64,000 nucleotides of DNA from Rhizobium etli 8C-3 (GCF_001908375.1 NZ_CP017244.1:744001-808000), one strand, 5' to 3'. Shown: positions 8,906 to 17,200, counted from the first letter of the stretch. The notes: generated by a model not told the origin, from the letters alone. Numbers and translations: made by a program.

Positions 8906-9796
8906 TCAGTTTGCCGAAGCGCCACGGGTGATCAGTCGGCCTGAGGCGGCCACCAGCTTGTCGAGCGCGAAACCGACGACGCCGATATAGGCCAGGGCGA
9001 CGATGATGTCCGGCAAGCGCGACGAATTCCACGCATCCCAGATGAAGAAGCCGATACCGACGCCGCCGGTCAGCATCTCGGCTGCGACGATGGCAAGCCA
9101 CGACAGACCGACGCCGATACGAAGGCCGGTAAAGATGTAGGGCGCCGCCGATGGCAGCATGATCTTGAAGAAGAATTCGAAGTGATTGAGTCGCAGCACC
9201 TGCGCCACGTTGCGGTAGTCCTGCGGAATATTACGCACACCAACGGCCGTGTTGATGATCACTGGCCAGATGGAGGTGATGAAGATTACGAAGATTGCTG
9301 AAGGATTGGAATCTTGAAAGGCGGCGAGCGACAGCGGCAGCCAGGCAAGTGGCGGGACAGTGCGCAAGACCTGAAAGATCGGATCGAGCCCGCGCATGGC
9401 CCAAATGGATTGACCAATGACGGCGCCGATGACGACACCCGAAATCGCGGCAAGACCGAAACCGTAGGCGACGCGCTGCAGCGAGATAATGACGCGCCAG
9501 CCAAGCCCGATGTCCTGGGAGCCGTAATTGAAGAAGGGATAAGCAATCAGATCGAAGCTTTCCTGCCAGACCCGGTGGGGAGAGGGCAGCGAGGCGTCGG
9601 GCGACGAACAGAGCACCTGCCAGACGGTCAGAATAATCGTAAGCACGACAAGCGGCGGCACGATGGTGCGTGCGGCCACCATCGCAACGTCGCGGACATT
9701 GATCCGGGGTGCCGGCTGTCTTGCAAGGCGCACGACATTTGCAGCCTTCGGCGCAGTCTTTGCCGGTATGGGTTTGTTCTTTGCCAGGGCGGACAT
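8906..9796 (-). CDS. nrtB: Nitrate ABC transporter permease
   Basis: Inner-membrane permease (296 aa) of the nitrate importer, BPD_transp_1 family (SsuC/NrtB type). A polar N-terminus of about 40 residues precedes the first membrane segment (TIVPPLVVLTIILTVWQVL). The coupling loop region is visible as YRNVAQVLRLNHFEFFFKIM, followed by LPSAAPYIFTGLRIG. GAGGAGCGCCCC precedes the ATG at 9796. It lies 59 bp downstream of nrtA and 11 bp upstream of nrtC. The GWRVIISLQRVAYGF stretch is typical of nitrate rather than sulfonate permeases, but the assignment rests mainly on context. Confidence 0.93.
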   Translation of the reverse strand: MSALAKNKPIPAKTAPKAANVVRLARQPAPRINVRDVAMVAARTIVPPLVVLTIILTVWQVLCSSPDASLPSPHRVWQESFDLIAYPFFNYGSQDIGLGWRVIISLQRVAYGFGLAAISGVVIGAVIGQSIWAMRGLDPIFQVLRTVPPLAWLPLSLAAFQDSNPSAIFVIFITSIWPVIINTAVGVRNIPQDYRNVAQVLRLNHFEFFFKIMLPSAAPYIFTGLRIGVGLSWLAIVAAEMLTGGVGIGFFIWDAWNSSRLPDIIVALAYIGVVGFALDKLVAASGRLITRGASAN

Positions 9797-9855
9797 GGGG
9801 CGCTCCTCGTCGTGAATAAAAGGCCGGCGCGCCTGTCGCGCGCCGGAGGTGGGGA

Positions 9856-11154
9856 TCAGGATGCGGCCTTGATGGCAAGGCTATCGAGATAGGCGGACGG
9901 ATTTTCCGGATCGAAGACCTTGCCGTCGAAGAAGGTTTCCTTGCCCCGGGACGGAGAAGAGGGGATGTCGGCGGCAGCGACACCCAGCGCCTTGGCCGCA
10001 TCGCGCCAGAGATCCTCCCGGTTGACCTGGTCGACGAGAGCCTTGATGTCGGTATCAGGGGCGAACTTGCCCCAGCGAACGTTCTCGGCCATGAACCAGG
10101 TATCGTGGCTCTTGAAGGGATAGGAAGCGCCGCCTGCCCAGAACTTCATGTAAAGATCGGTGCCATGGACGACACGGCCGTTGCCGTAGTTGATGTCTCC
10201 CTTGAGGCGGCCAAGGACGTCCTTCGGCGGCACGTTGAACCATTGGCGCTTGCCGAGGATTGTTGCCATCTCCTCCTTGTTGTCCATGCTGTCGCACCAT
10301 TGCTGGGCTTCCATCACGGCCATCAGCAGGGCTCTTGTGGCATTCGGGTTCTTCTCGACCCAGTCGGCGCGCATGCCGAGCGCCTTTTCAGGATGTCCCT
10401 TCCAGAGTTCGCCGGTCGTTGCTGCGGTAAAGCCGATGCCCTGATTGACGAGCTGCTCGTTCCATGGCTCGCCGACACAGAAGACGTCCATGTTGCCGAC
10501 CTTCATGTTTGCCACCATTTGCGGCGGCGGCACGACGATGGTGGAGACGTCCTTGTCCGGATCGATACCGCCGGCGGCGAGCCAGTAGCGGATCCAAAGG
10601 TCGTGGGTGCCGCCGGGGAAGGTCATTGCGGCCTTCACTTCCTTGCCTTCGGCCTTCTTTTTTTCGAAGGCCGCCTTCAGCTTGGATGCGTCGAGCTGGA
10701 CGCCGGTATCGGCATATTCCTTGGCGACGGAAATGCCCTGGCTGTCGTAATTCAGGCGGGCGAGCAGGGCCATCGGTACCGGCTGATTGTTCTGCGTCAC
10801 TTTGCCCGTATGCATGAGATAGGGCAGCGGCGAAAGGATATGAGCACCGTCGATCCCGTTCGAGGCACCGCCGAGAACGAGATTGTCGCGTGTTGCGCCC
10901 CAGGAAGCCTGCTTGGCGACCTCGACATCGGCAAGGCCGTGTTTTTCGAAAAGGCCCTTCTCCTTGGCGACGATCAACGCGGCAGCGTCGGTCAGCGCGA
11001 TAAAGCCAAGTTTGGCGCCCGTAACTTCAGGTGCTGCGGCTGCTGCAAAAGCGCCGGAGGGAAAAGCCGTGCGGACTGCGCCGATCAAGGCAGCCGCGGC
11101 GGTTGTTTTCAGGAGGCTGCGGCGGCTCATGCCGCTCGTAAGGATCTTGTTCAT
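9856..11154 (-). CDS. nrtA: Periplasmic nitrate-binding protein
   Basis: Substrate-binding protein (432 aa) of the nitrate importer. The N-terminus SRRSLLKTTAAAALIG is a twin-arginine signal, so it is exported folded through Tat. Family features include KLGFIALTDAAALIVAKEKG, GIDGAHILSPLPYLM, TFPGGTHDLWIRYWLAAGG and CVGEPWNEQL. The ATG at 11154 is chosen for the AAGGGGAACC site upstream and because it places the Tat motif near the N-terminus; a longer reading would run into the leader. It heads nrtABC behind a sigma-54 promoter and structured leader. NasS1 and NasS2 are cytoplasmic relatives of this protein. Confidence 0.95.
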   Translation of the reverse strand: MNKILTSGMSRRSLLKTTAAAALIGAVRTAFPSGAFAAAAAPEVTGAKLGFIALTDAAALIVAKEKGLFEKHGLADVEVAKQASWGATRDNLVLGGASNGIDGAHILSPLPYLMHTGKVTQNNQPVPMALLARLNYDSQGISVAKEYADTGVQLDASKLKAAFEKKKAEGKEVKAAMTFPGGTHDLWIRYWLAAGGIDPDKDVSTIVVPPPQMVANMKVGNMDVFCVGEPWNEQLVNQGIGFTAATTGELWKGHPEKALGMRADWVEKNPNATRALLMAVMEAQQWCDSMDNKEEMATILGKRQWFNVPPKDVLGRLKGDINYGNGRVVHGTDLYMKFWAGGASYPFKSHDTWFMAENVRWGKFAPDTDIKALVDQVNREDLWRDAAKALGVAAADIPSSPSRGKETFFDGKVFDPENPSAYLDSLAIKAAS

Positions 11155-11197
11155 GCGCTGGTTCCCCTTGTTGGTCGTCGCAGGAATGTTCGGGAAT

Positions 11198-11300
11198 AAA
11201 AAAACGCCGCCCGGAAATTGCGTCTGCGGGAAGGGAGAGTTCCCGGACAGCAAAAACCGTGCGACGTCGATGTCTTTTGCAAGCGCTTATCGCGCGCTTG
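11198..11300 (-). promoter_or_regulatory. Structured leader of nrtABC with candidate ANTAR hairpins and terminator
   Basis: Between the promoter and nrtA the minus strand holds three structures: CAAGCGC/GCGCTTG closing a seven-base loop (11280-11300); GAC-ATCGAC-GTC with an A1/G4 six-base loop (11263-11274), nested in GCAAAA/TTTTGC; and an imperfect GC-rich hairpin (CCGGGAA/TTTCCGG at 11246-11211), followed after six bases by seven T (11204-11198). The layout parallels the narK leader and fits NasT control, but each element is weaker than its counterpart there. Confidence 0.5.
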
Positions 11301-11337
11301 TCCGCCAAGATCGCCATTGATCCGGGCAAGGTTTCTC

Positions 11338-11355
11338 CTGCAAGCCCCGTGCCAG
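11338..11355 (-). promoter_or_regulatory. Sigma-54 (RpoN) -24/-12 promoter for nrtABC
   Basis: The minus strand reads CTGGCACGGGGCTTGCAG, an exact TGGCACG-N4-TTGCA match with GG (11353-11352) and GC (11341-11340) ten bases apart. The predicted start near 11329 leaves a leader of about 175 nt before nrtA. Confidence 0.9.
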
Positions 11356-11414
11356 TTTTTGAAGTGAACTTTAGATCATTGAAATTAAATCAAGTTCTGC
11401 GCTTTAAGCGCCTA

Positions 11415-11502
11415 TGCACAAATTTTGAGCTTATACCAATCCTGCGTATATTTTGTGCTAATGCTATTTCTCGTGCGCGGGCGGCTGCCAGCCTTTTGTG
11501 CA
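11415..11502. promoter_or_regulatory. Repeated TTTTGTGC/GCACAAA elements upstream of the nrtA promoter
   Basis: Three related elements lie 60-150 bp upstream of the -24 box: TGCACAAATTTTGAGC (11415-11430, near-palindromic), TTTTGTGC (11451-11458) and TTTTGTGCA (11494-11502). They resemble NtrC half-sites (TGCACCA) in position and core. Binding is inferred. Confidence 0.4.
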
Positions 11503-11516
11503 AAGCAAAAAGGAAA

Positions 11517-12800
11517 TCAGGCCTCGTGCGCATCCGGTGCAAAGGGTAGGGTGCTGCGAACCGCAAATCCGCGGACATACTCCACGAGCCGCGCCGGATC
11601 GAAAGGGCGGCCGTCCATGAAGCGGTCTTGGTCGTTGTCGCCTTCGATGCGGATATCGGCATCCTGAGGCGTGCGCGTCTCCCCGAGTGCCGTCCTGTAG
11701 AGGTCGGGGCGATAGGCGGAAGCTGCCGCGCGCGCGCTGTTCAGGCTGATTGACGCCTGTCCCCAGCGGACCATCTGGCTATAGATCCACAATGCTTGGC
11801 TCGGCCTTGGGTAGTTTGCAAAGCCGCCATGGAACAGGAAGTAGTTATTGATGACGCGGCGGTTGCCCTTGGCATCCAGGCTGAACTCGCCGGCAAGCAC
11901 ATATCGGATAATGTCGACGGGTGCTGCAATATAGCGCTGATCGGCCAGTAGCGCGGCCAAGGCATCGTGGTTTGCGGCATCGTCGCACCAGCGTGCTGCG
12001 GCATCGAGCGCCACGATCAGCCGGGAGACCGTTTCCGGATGGCTCTCTGCCCAATCCGGCCGCATGCCGACGACCTTTTCCGGGGCTGACGGCCAGATAT
12101 CCTGTTTTGTCGCAACGATCCGACCGACACCGCGCTCAGACGCCACCATGTTCCACGGCGCGCCGACACAGAAGCCGTCGATCGCGCCGGCAGCCAGAGC
12201 GTCGGAGGTGAGTGGCGGCGGGACGACGACGAGCTTCACGTCCTTGTCGGGATCAATGCCGCCTGCGGCCAGCCAGTAGCGGAATTCGTAGTTGTGCGAG
12301 GAAAAGGGATAGGTCATCCCGAGAGTCGGCACCGGCTCGCCGGTCAGCCGCATCTGGTTCAGCACCAATGCAAAGGCGCGCGCGCTTTCGAGGGCGCTGG
12401 CTTCCTCGGAAAGACCTGCGGTTTCGCGCATCCGTTCGAAGAGGCGCGTCGAAAGGGTGATCGCATTGCCGCCGCGCCCGAGCGAAAAGGGTGTGATGGT
12501 CGGCGAAGGGTTCGAGCCCAGTCCAAGTGCTGCCGCAACAGGCATCGGTGAGAGCATATGGGCTATATCAAACTGGCGAAAGGCCAGGCGGTCGCGAACA
12601 TTCGCCCATGAAACGTCTCTGACGAGATCGAGGGTCAGGCCCTCCTTCTCGGCAAATCCGAATTCAGCGGCCGCAATCAGCACCGAGGCGTCGACCAAGG
12701 GAATAAAGCCGGCGCGAAGAACACGCGGGCCCTCGCTGCTGAGTTTTGAAGGCGCAGAGACGCGTCCTTGCTGTGTGTCTATTTTCGTCACCGCATTCAC
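11517..12800 (-). CDS. nasS: Nitrate sensor NasS, copy 2
   Basis: Second NrtA-like cytoplasmic protein (427 aa), with no signal peptide. Shared family stretches are AGFIPLVDASVLIAAAEFG, FSSHNYEFRYWLAAGGIDP, CVGAPWN and SQALWIYSQMVRWGQ. A GTG at 12800 is chosen because GGAGGACTGCGGA precedes it; an ATG four bases downstream is out of frame. It follows nasT2 after 40 bp and ends just upstream of the nrtA regulatory region. It differs from copy 1 in having a longer N-terminus (about 25 residues) and clear sequence divergence, so the two copies may sense different ligands or concentrations. Confidence 0.86.
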   Translation of the reverse strand: MNAVTKIDTQQGRVSAPSKLSSEGPRVLRAGFIPLVDASVLIAAAEFGFAEKEGLTLDLVRDVSWANVRDRLAFRQFDIAHMLSPMPVAAALGLGSNPSPTITPFSLGRGGNAITLSTRLFERMRETAGLSEEASALESARAFALVLNQMRLTGEPVPTLGMTYPFSSHNYEFRYWLAAGGIDPDKDVKLVVVPPPLTSDALAAGAIDGFCVGAPWNMVASERGVGRIVATKQDIWPSAPEKVVGMRPDWAESHPETVSRLIVALDAAARWCDDAANHDALAALLADQRYIAAPVDIIRYVLAGEFSLDAKGNRRVINNYFLFHGGFANYPRPSQALWIYSQMVRWGQASISLNSARAAASAYRPDLYRTALGETRTPQDADIRIEGDNDQDRFMDGRPFDPARLVEYVRGFAVRSTLPFAPDAHEA

Positions 12801-12840
12801 TCCGCAGTCCTCCGGACAATCGATTGGCCGTGGCGGCGGG

Positions 12841-13428
12841 TCACATCAGCAACCCTGCGGCCGTCACGACGCTTTGTGCGATTTCGGACATCTTCTTCTT
12901 CTCGTTCATCGCCGTCTGGCGCAGCAGAGCGAATGCCTGTTCCTCCGAAAGGCCGCGCATCTTCATCAGGATGCCTTTGGCCCGCTCGACGACCTTGCGC
13001 TCTTCGAGTGCCGATTTTGCGTCGGCGAGCTCCCGCTGCAGGCGGCTGAAGGCATTGAACCGGCTGACGGCCATATCGAGAATGGGTTTGACCCGCTCCT
13101 TTTTCAGACCGTCGACGATATAGGCAGAGACGCCGGCATCTACGGCCGCTTCGATGGAAGCCGTATCGGACCGATCGACGAACATCGCGATCGGCCGACT
13201 GACCGTTCGTGTCAGCTGGAACAGGTGCTCCATCATGTCGCGGTTCGGATTCTCGATGTCGATGATGATAACGTCCGGTTTCAGTGTTTCGATGATGCGT
13301 GCGACGCCCTGGACTTCGTGAATGACGGTGACCCGCGTGTGGCCGGCCTCCTGCAAGCCCTCCTCGATAATCGAGGCGCGGATTGCATTTTCATCTATGA
13401 CCAGAATTGTCAGGTCGAAACGGCTCAT
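12841..13428 (-). CDS. nasT: ANTAR-domain antiterminator NasT, copy 2
   Basis: Receiver-like plus ANTAR protein (195 aa). The start is set at ATG 13428 (MSRFDLTILVIDENAIRAS), because this gives the same spacing to LVIDEN as the first copy; a GTG six codons upstream is possible but has no ribosome site. Receiver features include PDVIIIDIENPNRDM, and the ANTAR region is VERAKGILMKMRGLSEEQAF. By eye about two thirds of positions match copy 1. It is followed by nasS2, not overlapping, unlike copy 1. It probably acts on the same leader type as copy 1. Confidence 0.9.
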   Translation of the reverse strand: MSRFDLTILVIDENAIRASIIEEGLQEAGHTRVTVIHEVQGVARIIETLKPDVIIIDIENPNRDMMEHLFQLTRTVSRPIAMFVDRSDTASIEAAVDAGVSAYIVDGLKKERVKPILDMAVSRFNAFSRLQRELADAKSALEERKVVERAKGILMKMRGLSEEQAFALLRQTAMNEKKKMSEIAQSVVTAAGLLM

Positions 13429-13938
13429 GCGCCGTTTATGACGCACCGCAATAAAACAGGCAAGTTAAAAGCCGCAAAAATAAGCATAAAGTAATAATGC
13501 ACAAAAAATACGCGGTTTAGGCATCCCCAGCCTTCGCAGGCCGATGGTTTGAAGCGCCTTTATCGGGTTCCACGAGCGGCGAGCCTGTGGGGAGTCGGCG
13601 ATCGGATGTCGGCGATAGGTCCGATGCTCAACCCACATCCGCTGGAGCCGGCGGCAATGGCGAACCCTGGAAGCCATTTCCCCGATGGCTGGGGTGCCGT
13701 CCCAATTTTATCCTGTCCAAGCTGCCAGCTGGCACCACCACCCCCCAGTTCCGCTCGAGTTCCGGCACCAATCGGGGGCAGGCTCGATGTTCCAGCTGAG
13801 GCCGTCGATCGAAAGCCTGGCCGAGAAGGACAGAGCTGGAGTTCGTGAAGGGTCAGCATTTTCTACTGCCCTTGCGCGATCGTGCAACCGTTTATGCTTG
13901 TCAGGGCAAGCGCACAGATAATGACAGGAGGGACTTAT
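13429..13938. other. Intergenic stretch between nasT2 and the Lrp-type locus
   Basis: About 500 bp separate divergently oriented genes. I find no convincing protein, no sigma-54 match and no RNA gene. Open frames here on both strands have unlikely compositions (rich in Pro, Arg, Ser) and no ribosome sites. The part near 13440-13520 is AT-rich and is the likely nasT2 promoter area; one palindromic element of the Lrp region lies near 13860. Confidence 0.5.
13854..13868. repeat. Upstream copy of a CAGCATTTTCTxCTG element, candidate Lrp-type operator
   Basis: CAGCATTTTCTACTG is a dyad (CAG...CTG) around a TTTTC core. It repeats the palindrome at 13963-13979; the two centres are about 110 bp apart. 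Their position upstream of an Lrp/AsnC gene suggests autoregulation. Confidence 0.4.
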
Positions 13939-13995
13939 ATGCTATGGTCGGATCGGCATGGCGCAGCATTTTCTGCTGCGGTTGCCGATCGATGA
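13939..13995 (+). CDS. Short upstream ORF (18 aa) ahead of the Lrp-type gene
   Basis: ATG at 13939 follows a strong ribosome site, AGGAGGG, at 6-7 bases, and encodes an 18-residue peptide (MLWSDRHGAAFSAAVADR) ending with TGA at 13995, 22 bp before the regulator start. The ribosome site is much better than those of many genes here, so it is probably translated. It could be a leader peptide affecting regulator expression; I do not recognise it. The 13963-13979 palindrome lies inside it, so base constraints might come from the DNA site rather than from the peptide. Confidence 0.45.
   Translation: MLWSDRHGAAFSAAVADR
13963..13979. repeat. Perfect palindrome GCAGCA-TTTTC-TGCTGC
   Basis: Six-base arms flank a five-base TTTTC centre, just upstream of the Lrp/AsnC-type gene and inside the short ORF. 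Size and AT-rich centre fit an Lrp-family operator. A degenerate copy lies at 13854-13868. Confidence 0.5.
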
Positions 13996-14017
13996 AACCA
14001 GTTAAGGCAGGGCTCAC

Positions 14018-14494
14018 ATGAAACTCGATCGGATCGACATCAAGATTCTCTATGAGCTGCAGAAAAATGGCCGTATCACCAATGTCGAGCTTGCCGAACT
14101 GGTCAATCTTTCGCCAAGCCCTTGCCTCATGCGCGTGAAGAAGCTGCAGTCAGAGGGCTATATTATCGGCTATTGCGCCCAGGTGAATGTCGGCAAGCTT
14201 GGTCAGACCCTCACGGTCTTCACCGAGGTTACCCTCAAGAACCACAGGCAGATCGATTTCGCCCGCTTCCTTGCGGCAGTCGAGAAGATCGACCAGGTGA
14301 TCGAATGCCACCTGGTCTCCGGTGGCTACGACTATATGCTGAAGTTCGTAACAGCGGGCATCGGCGAGTACCAGACCATTATGGAGCGGCTAACGGACAT
14401 GGACATCGGCATTGACAAGTATTTCAGCTTCGTGGTGCTGAAATCACCGATCGTCAAGGCCCACATGCCGCTGACCAGCCTCTTTCCGGTGTAG
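14018..14494 (+). CDS. Lrp/AsnC-family transcriptional regulator
   Basis: 158-aa regulator: winged helix-turn-helix at residues 1-60 (LDRIDIKILYELQKNGRITN, VELAELVNLSPSPCLMRVKK) and a RAM/AsnC ligand-binding domain from about 70 (TVFTEVTLKNH ... ECHLVSGGYDYMLKFVT). Length and domain order are normal. AAGGCAGG precedes the ATG. Two palindromic elements and a short ORF lie directly upstream, suggesting autoregulation. Neighbours do not reveal an amino acid pathway, so the target is unknown. Confidence 0.92.
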   Translation: MKLDRIDIKILYELQKNGRITNVELAELVNLSPSPCLMRVKKLQSEGYIIGYCAQVNVGKLGQTLTVFTEVTLKNHRQIDFARFLAAVEKIDQVIECHLVSGGYDYMLKFVTAGIGEYQTIMERLTDMDIGIDKYFSFVVLKSPIVKAHMPLTSLFPV

Positions 14495-14525
14495 ATGCTG
14501 GCAGTGTCTCAGCGCAGCGCCGGCA

Positions 14526-14753
14526 TTAGGCACGCACGAGTTTCGGCTCCTGCTCAAGTCCATCGAGCCGGGTTGGATCGAGTTTCGGCACGCAGGCTGT
14601 CGGAAGGTGTCTGTTCCACGCAACTTGAAGATGCCTGACCGCGGGGTTGTCACAGGTTTTCGGGATTACCCGTGAGAAAAAGGGAAAGGCTTTGAAACTG
14701 ACGTCATCGATCAGGCCGATCGCCTGTAATGTCGGATCGACGATATGTAACAT
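14526..14753 (-). CDS. Uncertain small protein or gene remnant downstream of pdxA2
   Basis: A 75-residue frame on the same strand as pdxA2, 20 bp after its stop. The sequence looks protein-like (HIVDPTLQAIGLIDDVSFKA, VRHLQVAWNRHLPTACVPKL) and reads like the C-terminal end of a longer protein, but no ribosome site precedes the ATG and I recognise no domain. It may be a decayed tail of a lost gene. The rest of 14495-14773 holds nothing else I can support. Confidence 0.3.
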   Translation of the reverse strand: MLHIVDPTLQAIGLIDDVSFKAFPFFSRVIPKTCDNPAVRHLQVAWNRHLPTACVPKLDPTRLDGLEQEPKLVRA

Positions 14754-14773
14754 ACTATCGAGCGTCGTTTGAA

Positions 14774-15760
14774 CTATGCGCGCTGGCGCGGTGAACGCGC
14801 CATCAGCTGCGCGTAGGCAATCGCCGATAGCATGTTGGCGTGATTTGCCTTTCCGGTGCCAGCAATATCGAAGGCGGTGCCGTGATCGACGGAGACGCGG
14901 TCGATTGGAAGACCGAGCGACACATTGACGGCGGTTTCGAAGGCGACGAGCTTGATCGGAATGTGGCCCTGGTCGTGATACTGGGCAATTACCAGATCGA
15001 AGGCGCCGTTATAGGCACGCGCAAAGACGGTATCGGCTGAAATCGGGCCAACCACGTCAATGCCCTTAGCTTGAGCCAGTTCGACCGCAGGCGTCAGAAA
15101 CTCCATGTCTTCCGTGCCGAAGAGGCCGTTTTCGCCGCAATGCGGGTTGATGCCGGCAACGGCGATCCGTGGTTTCTTGCCAAGGCGCACAAAGTGGTTA
15201 TGGCCCGCTTCGATCGTTGCAATGACGCGGTCCGTCTTGGCGCGCTCGATGGCACCTCGCAGCGAGACATGCGTCGAAACATGGATCGTATTAAGGCGCT
15301 CCGAGGCAAGCAGCATGAACGAACTCCTCGAGCCGGTCAGATGCGCAAGCAGGCCGGTGTGGCCGTCGAAATGATGCCCGGCAAGGTTCATTGCCTCCTT
15401 GTTGATCGGCGCCGTGACGATCACGTCGGCATCGCCCGACATCGCAAGCTCGACGGCGCGGCTGATGTAGCGAACGCAAGCGTCGCCTGCGACGGGGCTG
15501 ATTTTGCCGATTTCGGGAAGGCTGCCGTCAAGCGCCACCTCGTCGAGGGCAATCGTCGATCCGTCTTCCGATGCAGAGGGCGCAAAGCGCAGGTCGATGC
15601 CGGTCGTGCGGCAGGCCCGCTGCAGTGCATTGCTACTGCCGACGATGACGAAATCGCGGCGCTCATGTCTTGGCATTGCCGCAAGCGCTTTGACGATGAC
15701 TTCCGGGCCAACGCCTGCCGGATCGCCGAGCGTGACTGCGACTTTCGCATTTTTGACCAT
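14774..15760 (-). CDS. pdxA2: PdxA2-type 4-phospho-acid-sugar dehydrogenase
   Basis: NAD-dependent oxidative decarboxylase (328 aa) of the PdxA family. Motifs: [12 protein letters not shown] at the N-terminus, metal-binding histidines in [25 protein letters not shown], and [19 protein letters not shown] at the C-terminus. PdxA2 proteins convert 4-phospho-D-threonate or erythronate to dihydroxyacetone phosphate and CO2. Linkage to a DUF1537 kinase gene in the same locus (25282-26343) favours this over vitamin B6 synthesis. AGGGAAATTGACTG precedes the ATG. It is the last solid gene of the minus-strand arm, 28 bp after the alcohol dehydrogenase. Confidence 0.88.
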   Translation of the reverse strand: MVKNAKVAVTLGDPAGVGPEVIVKALAAMPRHERRDFVIVGSSNALQRACRTTGIDLRFAPSASEDGSTIALDEVALDGSLPEIGKISPVAGDACVRYISRAVELAMSGDADVIVTAPINKEAMNLAGHHFDGHTGLLAHLTGSRSSFMLLASERLNTIHVSTHVSLRGAIERAKTDRVIATIEAGHNHFVRLGKKPRIAVAGINPHCGENGLFGTEDMEFLTPAVELAQAKGIDVVGPISADTVFARAYNGAFDLVIAQYHDQGHIPIKLVAFETAVNVSLGLPIDRVSVDHGTAFDIAGTGKANHANMLSAIAYAQLMARSPRQRA

Positions 15761-15788
15761 CAGTCAATTTCCCTTTGCAAGGGCCGGC

Positions 15789-16922
15789 CTAGAAGGCGGC
15801 TTCATAGATCGAGCGGATGTCGTCGCGTGTCAGATCACGCGGATTATTATCGAGCAGGCGGCGGATGGCAAAGGCATCATCGGCCATCTCGTCCAGGCTG
15901 CTTTCAGGCACACCCAAACCCGACAGCTTCATCTCGATGCCGAGTTCTGCGCAAAACTCATAGGCGGCTGAGAAGACGGTTTTGATCTCAGCGGAGGCGG
16001 GATGGCCGAGAGCTTCCAGGACAGCCTTGGTCTTGGCCGGAACGGACGGTGTGTTGAAAGCCAGCACATGCGGGAAGATCAGTGCATTTGCAGCGCCATG
16101 GGCGACATGCCAGCGCGTGCCGAGCGGATAGGCGAGGGCGTGGCCGCCGGCCGTATTGACCGGTCCCAGGCAGAAGCCGCCATAAAGGGAGGCGAGCGAC
16201 AAGCCAGCGCGCGCTTCTGCATCGGCGCCGTCCCTGACAGCACGTTCCAGATATTTGCCAACGAGCCGCGTGCCTTCGATCGCGTAGATATCGATCATCG
16301 GATGCGCCTTGCGATTGGTAAAGGCCTCCACGCAATGCGCCATTGCATCCACTCCGGTCGCAGCCGTCGTGCGGGGCGGAACGGTAAAGGAAAGCGCCGG
16401 ATCGACGACGGCGATATCGGCAAGCATGTAGACGCTTTCGACGGCAAGTTTCGCCATCGTTTCGGGATCGGTTACCAGCGCGCGGATACCCGCCTCGCTG
16501 CCGGTTCCAGATGTCGTTGGCACTTGTGCGAGAGCCACTTTGCGCGGGCCTTGAACCATGTTCGCTCCGACGACCTCGCGCAGGCTTTGCGGCGAACCGG
16601 CAAGCACGGACGCGAGCTTGGCAAGGTCCATGGCGCTGCCGCCGCCGAAGCCGACGACGAGTTCTGCCCGGGCGGCTTCGGCGGCACTCAGCACCTTGTC
16701 GAGATTGCCGATGTCGGGTTCCGGAATGACATTTCCAAACACTTCGACCTTGCCCTGGATCTCGAGGGCATCGACGCGCGAAGCGTTGAAGGCATCCGAA
16801 ATGACGAGCGTGCGGGTGTAGCCTTTCTCTGCGGCCCATTTGCCGAGCCTGCCGGCCGTGCCGATGCCGAACTCGATGATGTTCGGCCTGATGGTCGTGA
16901 TAGGCGAACCCAGACTGGCCAT
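15789..16922 (-). CDS. Iron-containing alcohol dehydrogenase family protein
   Basis: NAD(P)-dependent dehydrogenase (377 aa), group III. The dinucleotide site GFGGGSAMDLAKL lies near residue 95. The metal ligands are visible in ATGVDAMAHCVEAF and in GTRWHVAHGAANAL; a conserved PTTSGTGSEA is present. GGGAGGAGCC precedes the ATG. It probably oxidises a hydroxy-acid or aldehyde intermediate before the kinase/PdxA2 steps, but the substrate cannot be read from the sequence. It is separated from the sialidase-like gene upstream by 278 bp, so it may have its own promoter, with the GTTGTTATA element at 16975 about 50 bp upstream. Confidence 0.9.
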   Translation of the reverse strand: MASLGSPITTIRPNIIEFGIGTAGRLGKWAAEKGYTRTLVISDAFNASRVDALEIQGKVEVFGNVIPEPDIGNLDKVLSAAEAARAELVVGFGGGSAMDLAKLASVLAGSPQSLREVVGANMVQGPRKVALAQVPTTSGTGSEAGIRALVTDPETMAKLAVESVYMLADIAVVDPALSFTVPPRTTAATGVDAMAHCVEAFTNRKAHPMIDIYAIEGTRLVGKYLERAVRDGADAEARAGLSLASLYGGFCLGPVNTAGGHALAYPLGTRWHVAHGAANALIFPHVLAFNTPSVPAKTKAVLEALGHPASAEIKTVFSAAYEFCAELGIEMKLSGLGVPESSLDEMADDAFAIRRLLDNNPRDLTRDDIRSIYEAAF

Positions 16923-16974
16923 GAAAGCGGCTCCTCCCTAACAAAAAACGGCCGATCACCGTCAAGGATGTAAA

Positions 16975-16983
16975 GTTGTTATA
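16975..16983. promoter_or_regulatory. GTTGTTATA element upstream of the alcohol dehydrogenase
   Basis: GTTGTTATA occurs here and again at 19427-19435 in the divergent promoter region of the same locus. The extended TGTTATATCA is nearly palindromic, like FadR/GntR-type operators, and a FadR-type regulator gene closes the plus arm. The surrounding 16923-17200 stretch holds no gene I can support. Confidence 0.3.
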
Positions 16984-17200
16984 TCAGCCGCCTGTTTCTG
17001 GCAAGAAAAATGCTCAGGACATCTCGAAAGATCGTCAAAAGGCTGAATGGGTGAAGACTAGAAAAGAGCGCAGCATCATACAACCACTTGAATTTATTTA
17101 ATAATGATGGAACATCATTCGCTGACGCGGACGCGCTGGCATCGATGGATAGTGCCCACGCGGTTTGAACGTATATTTGTCAATATCGGCGGTGAGCTGG

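Noticed and set aside
13549..13859. Overlapping 99-residue frames on both strands upstream of the Lrp-type gene
   Set aside because: Composition is unlike a folded protein, neither has a ribosome site, and the two frames are mirror shadows in GC-rich DNA.
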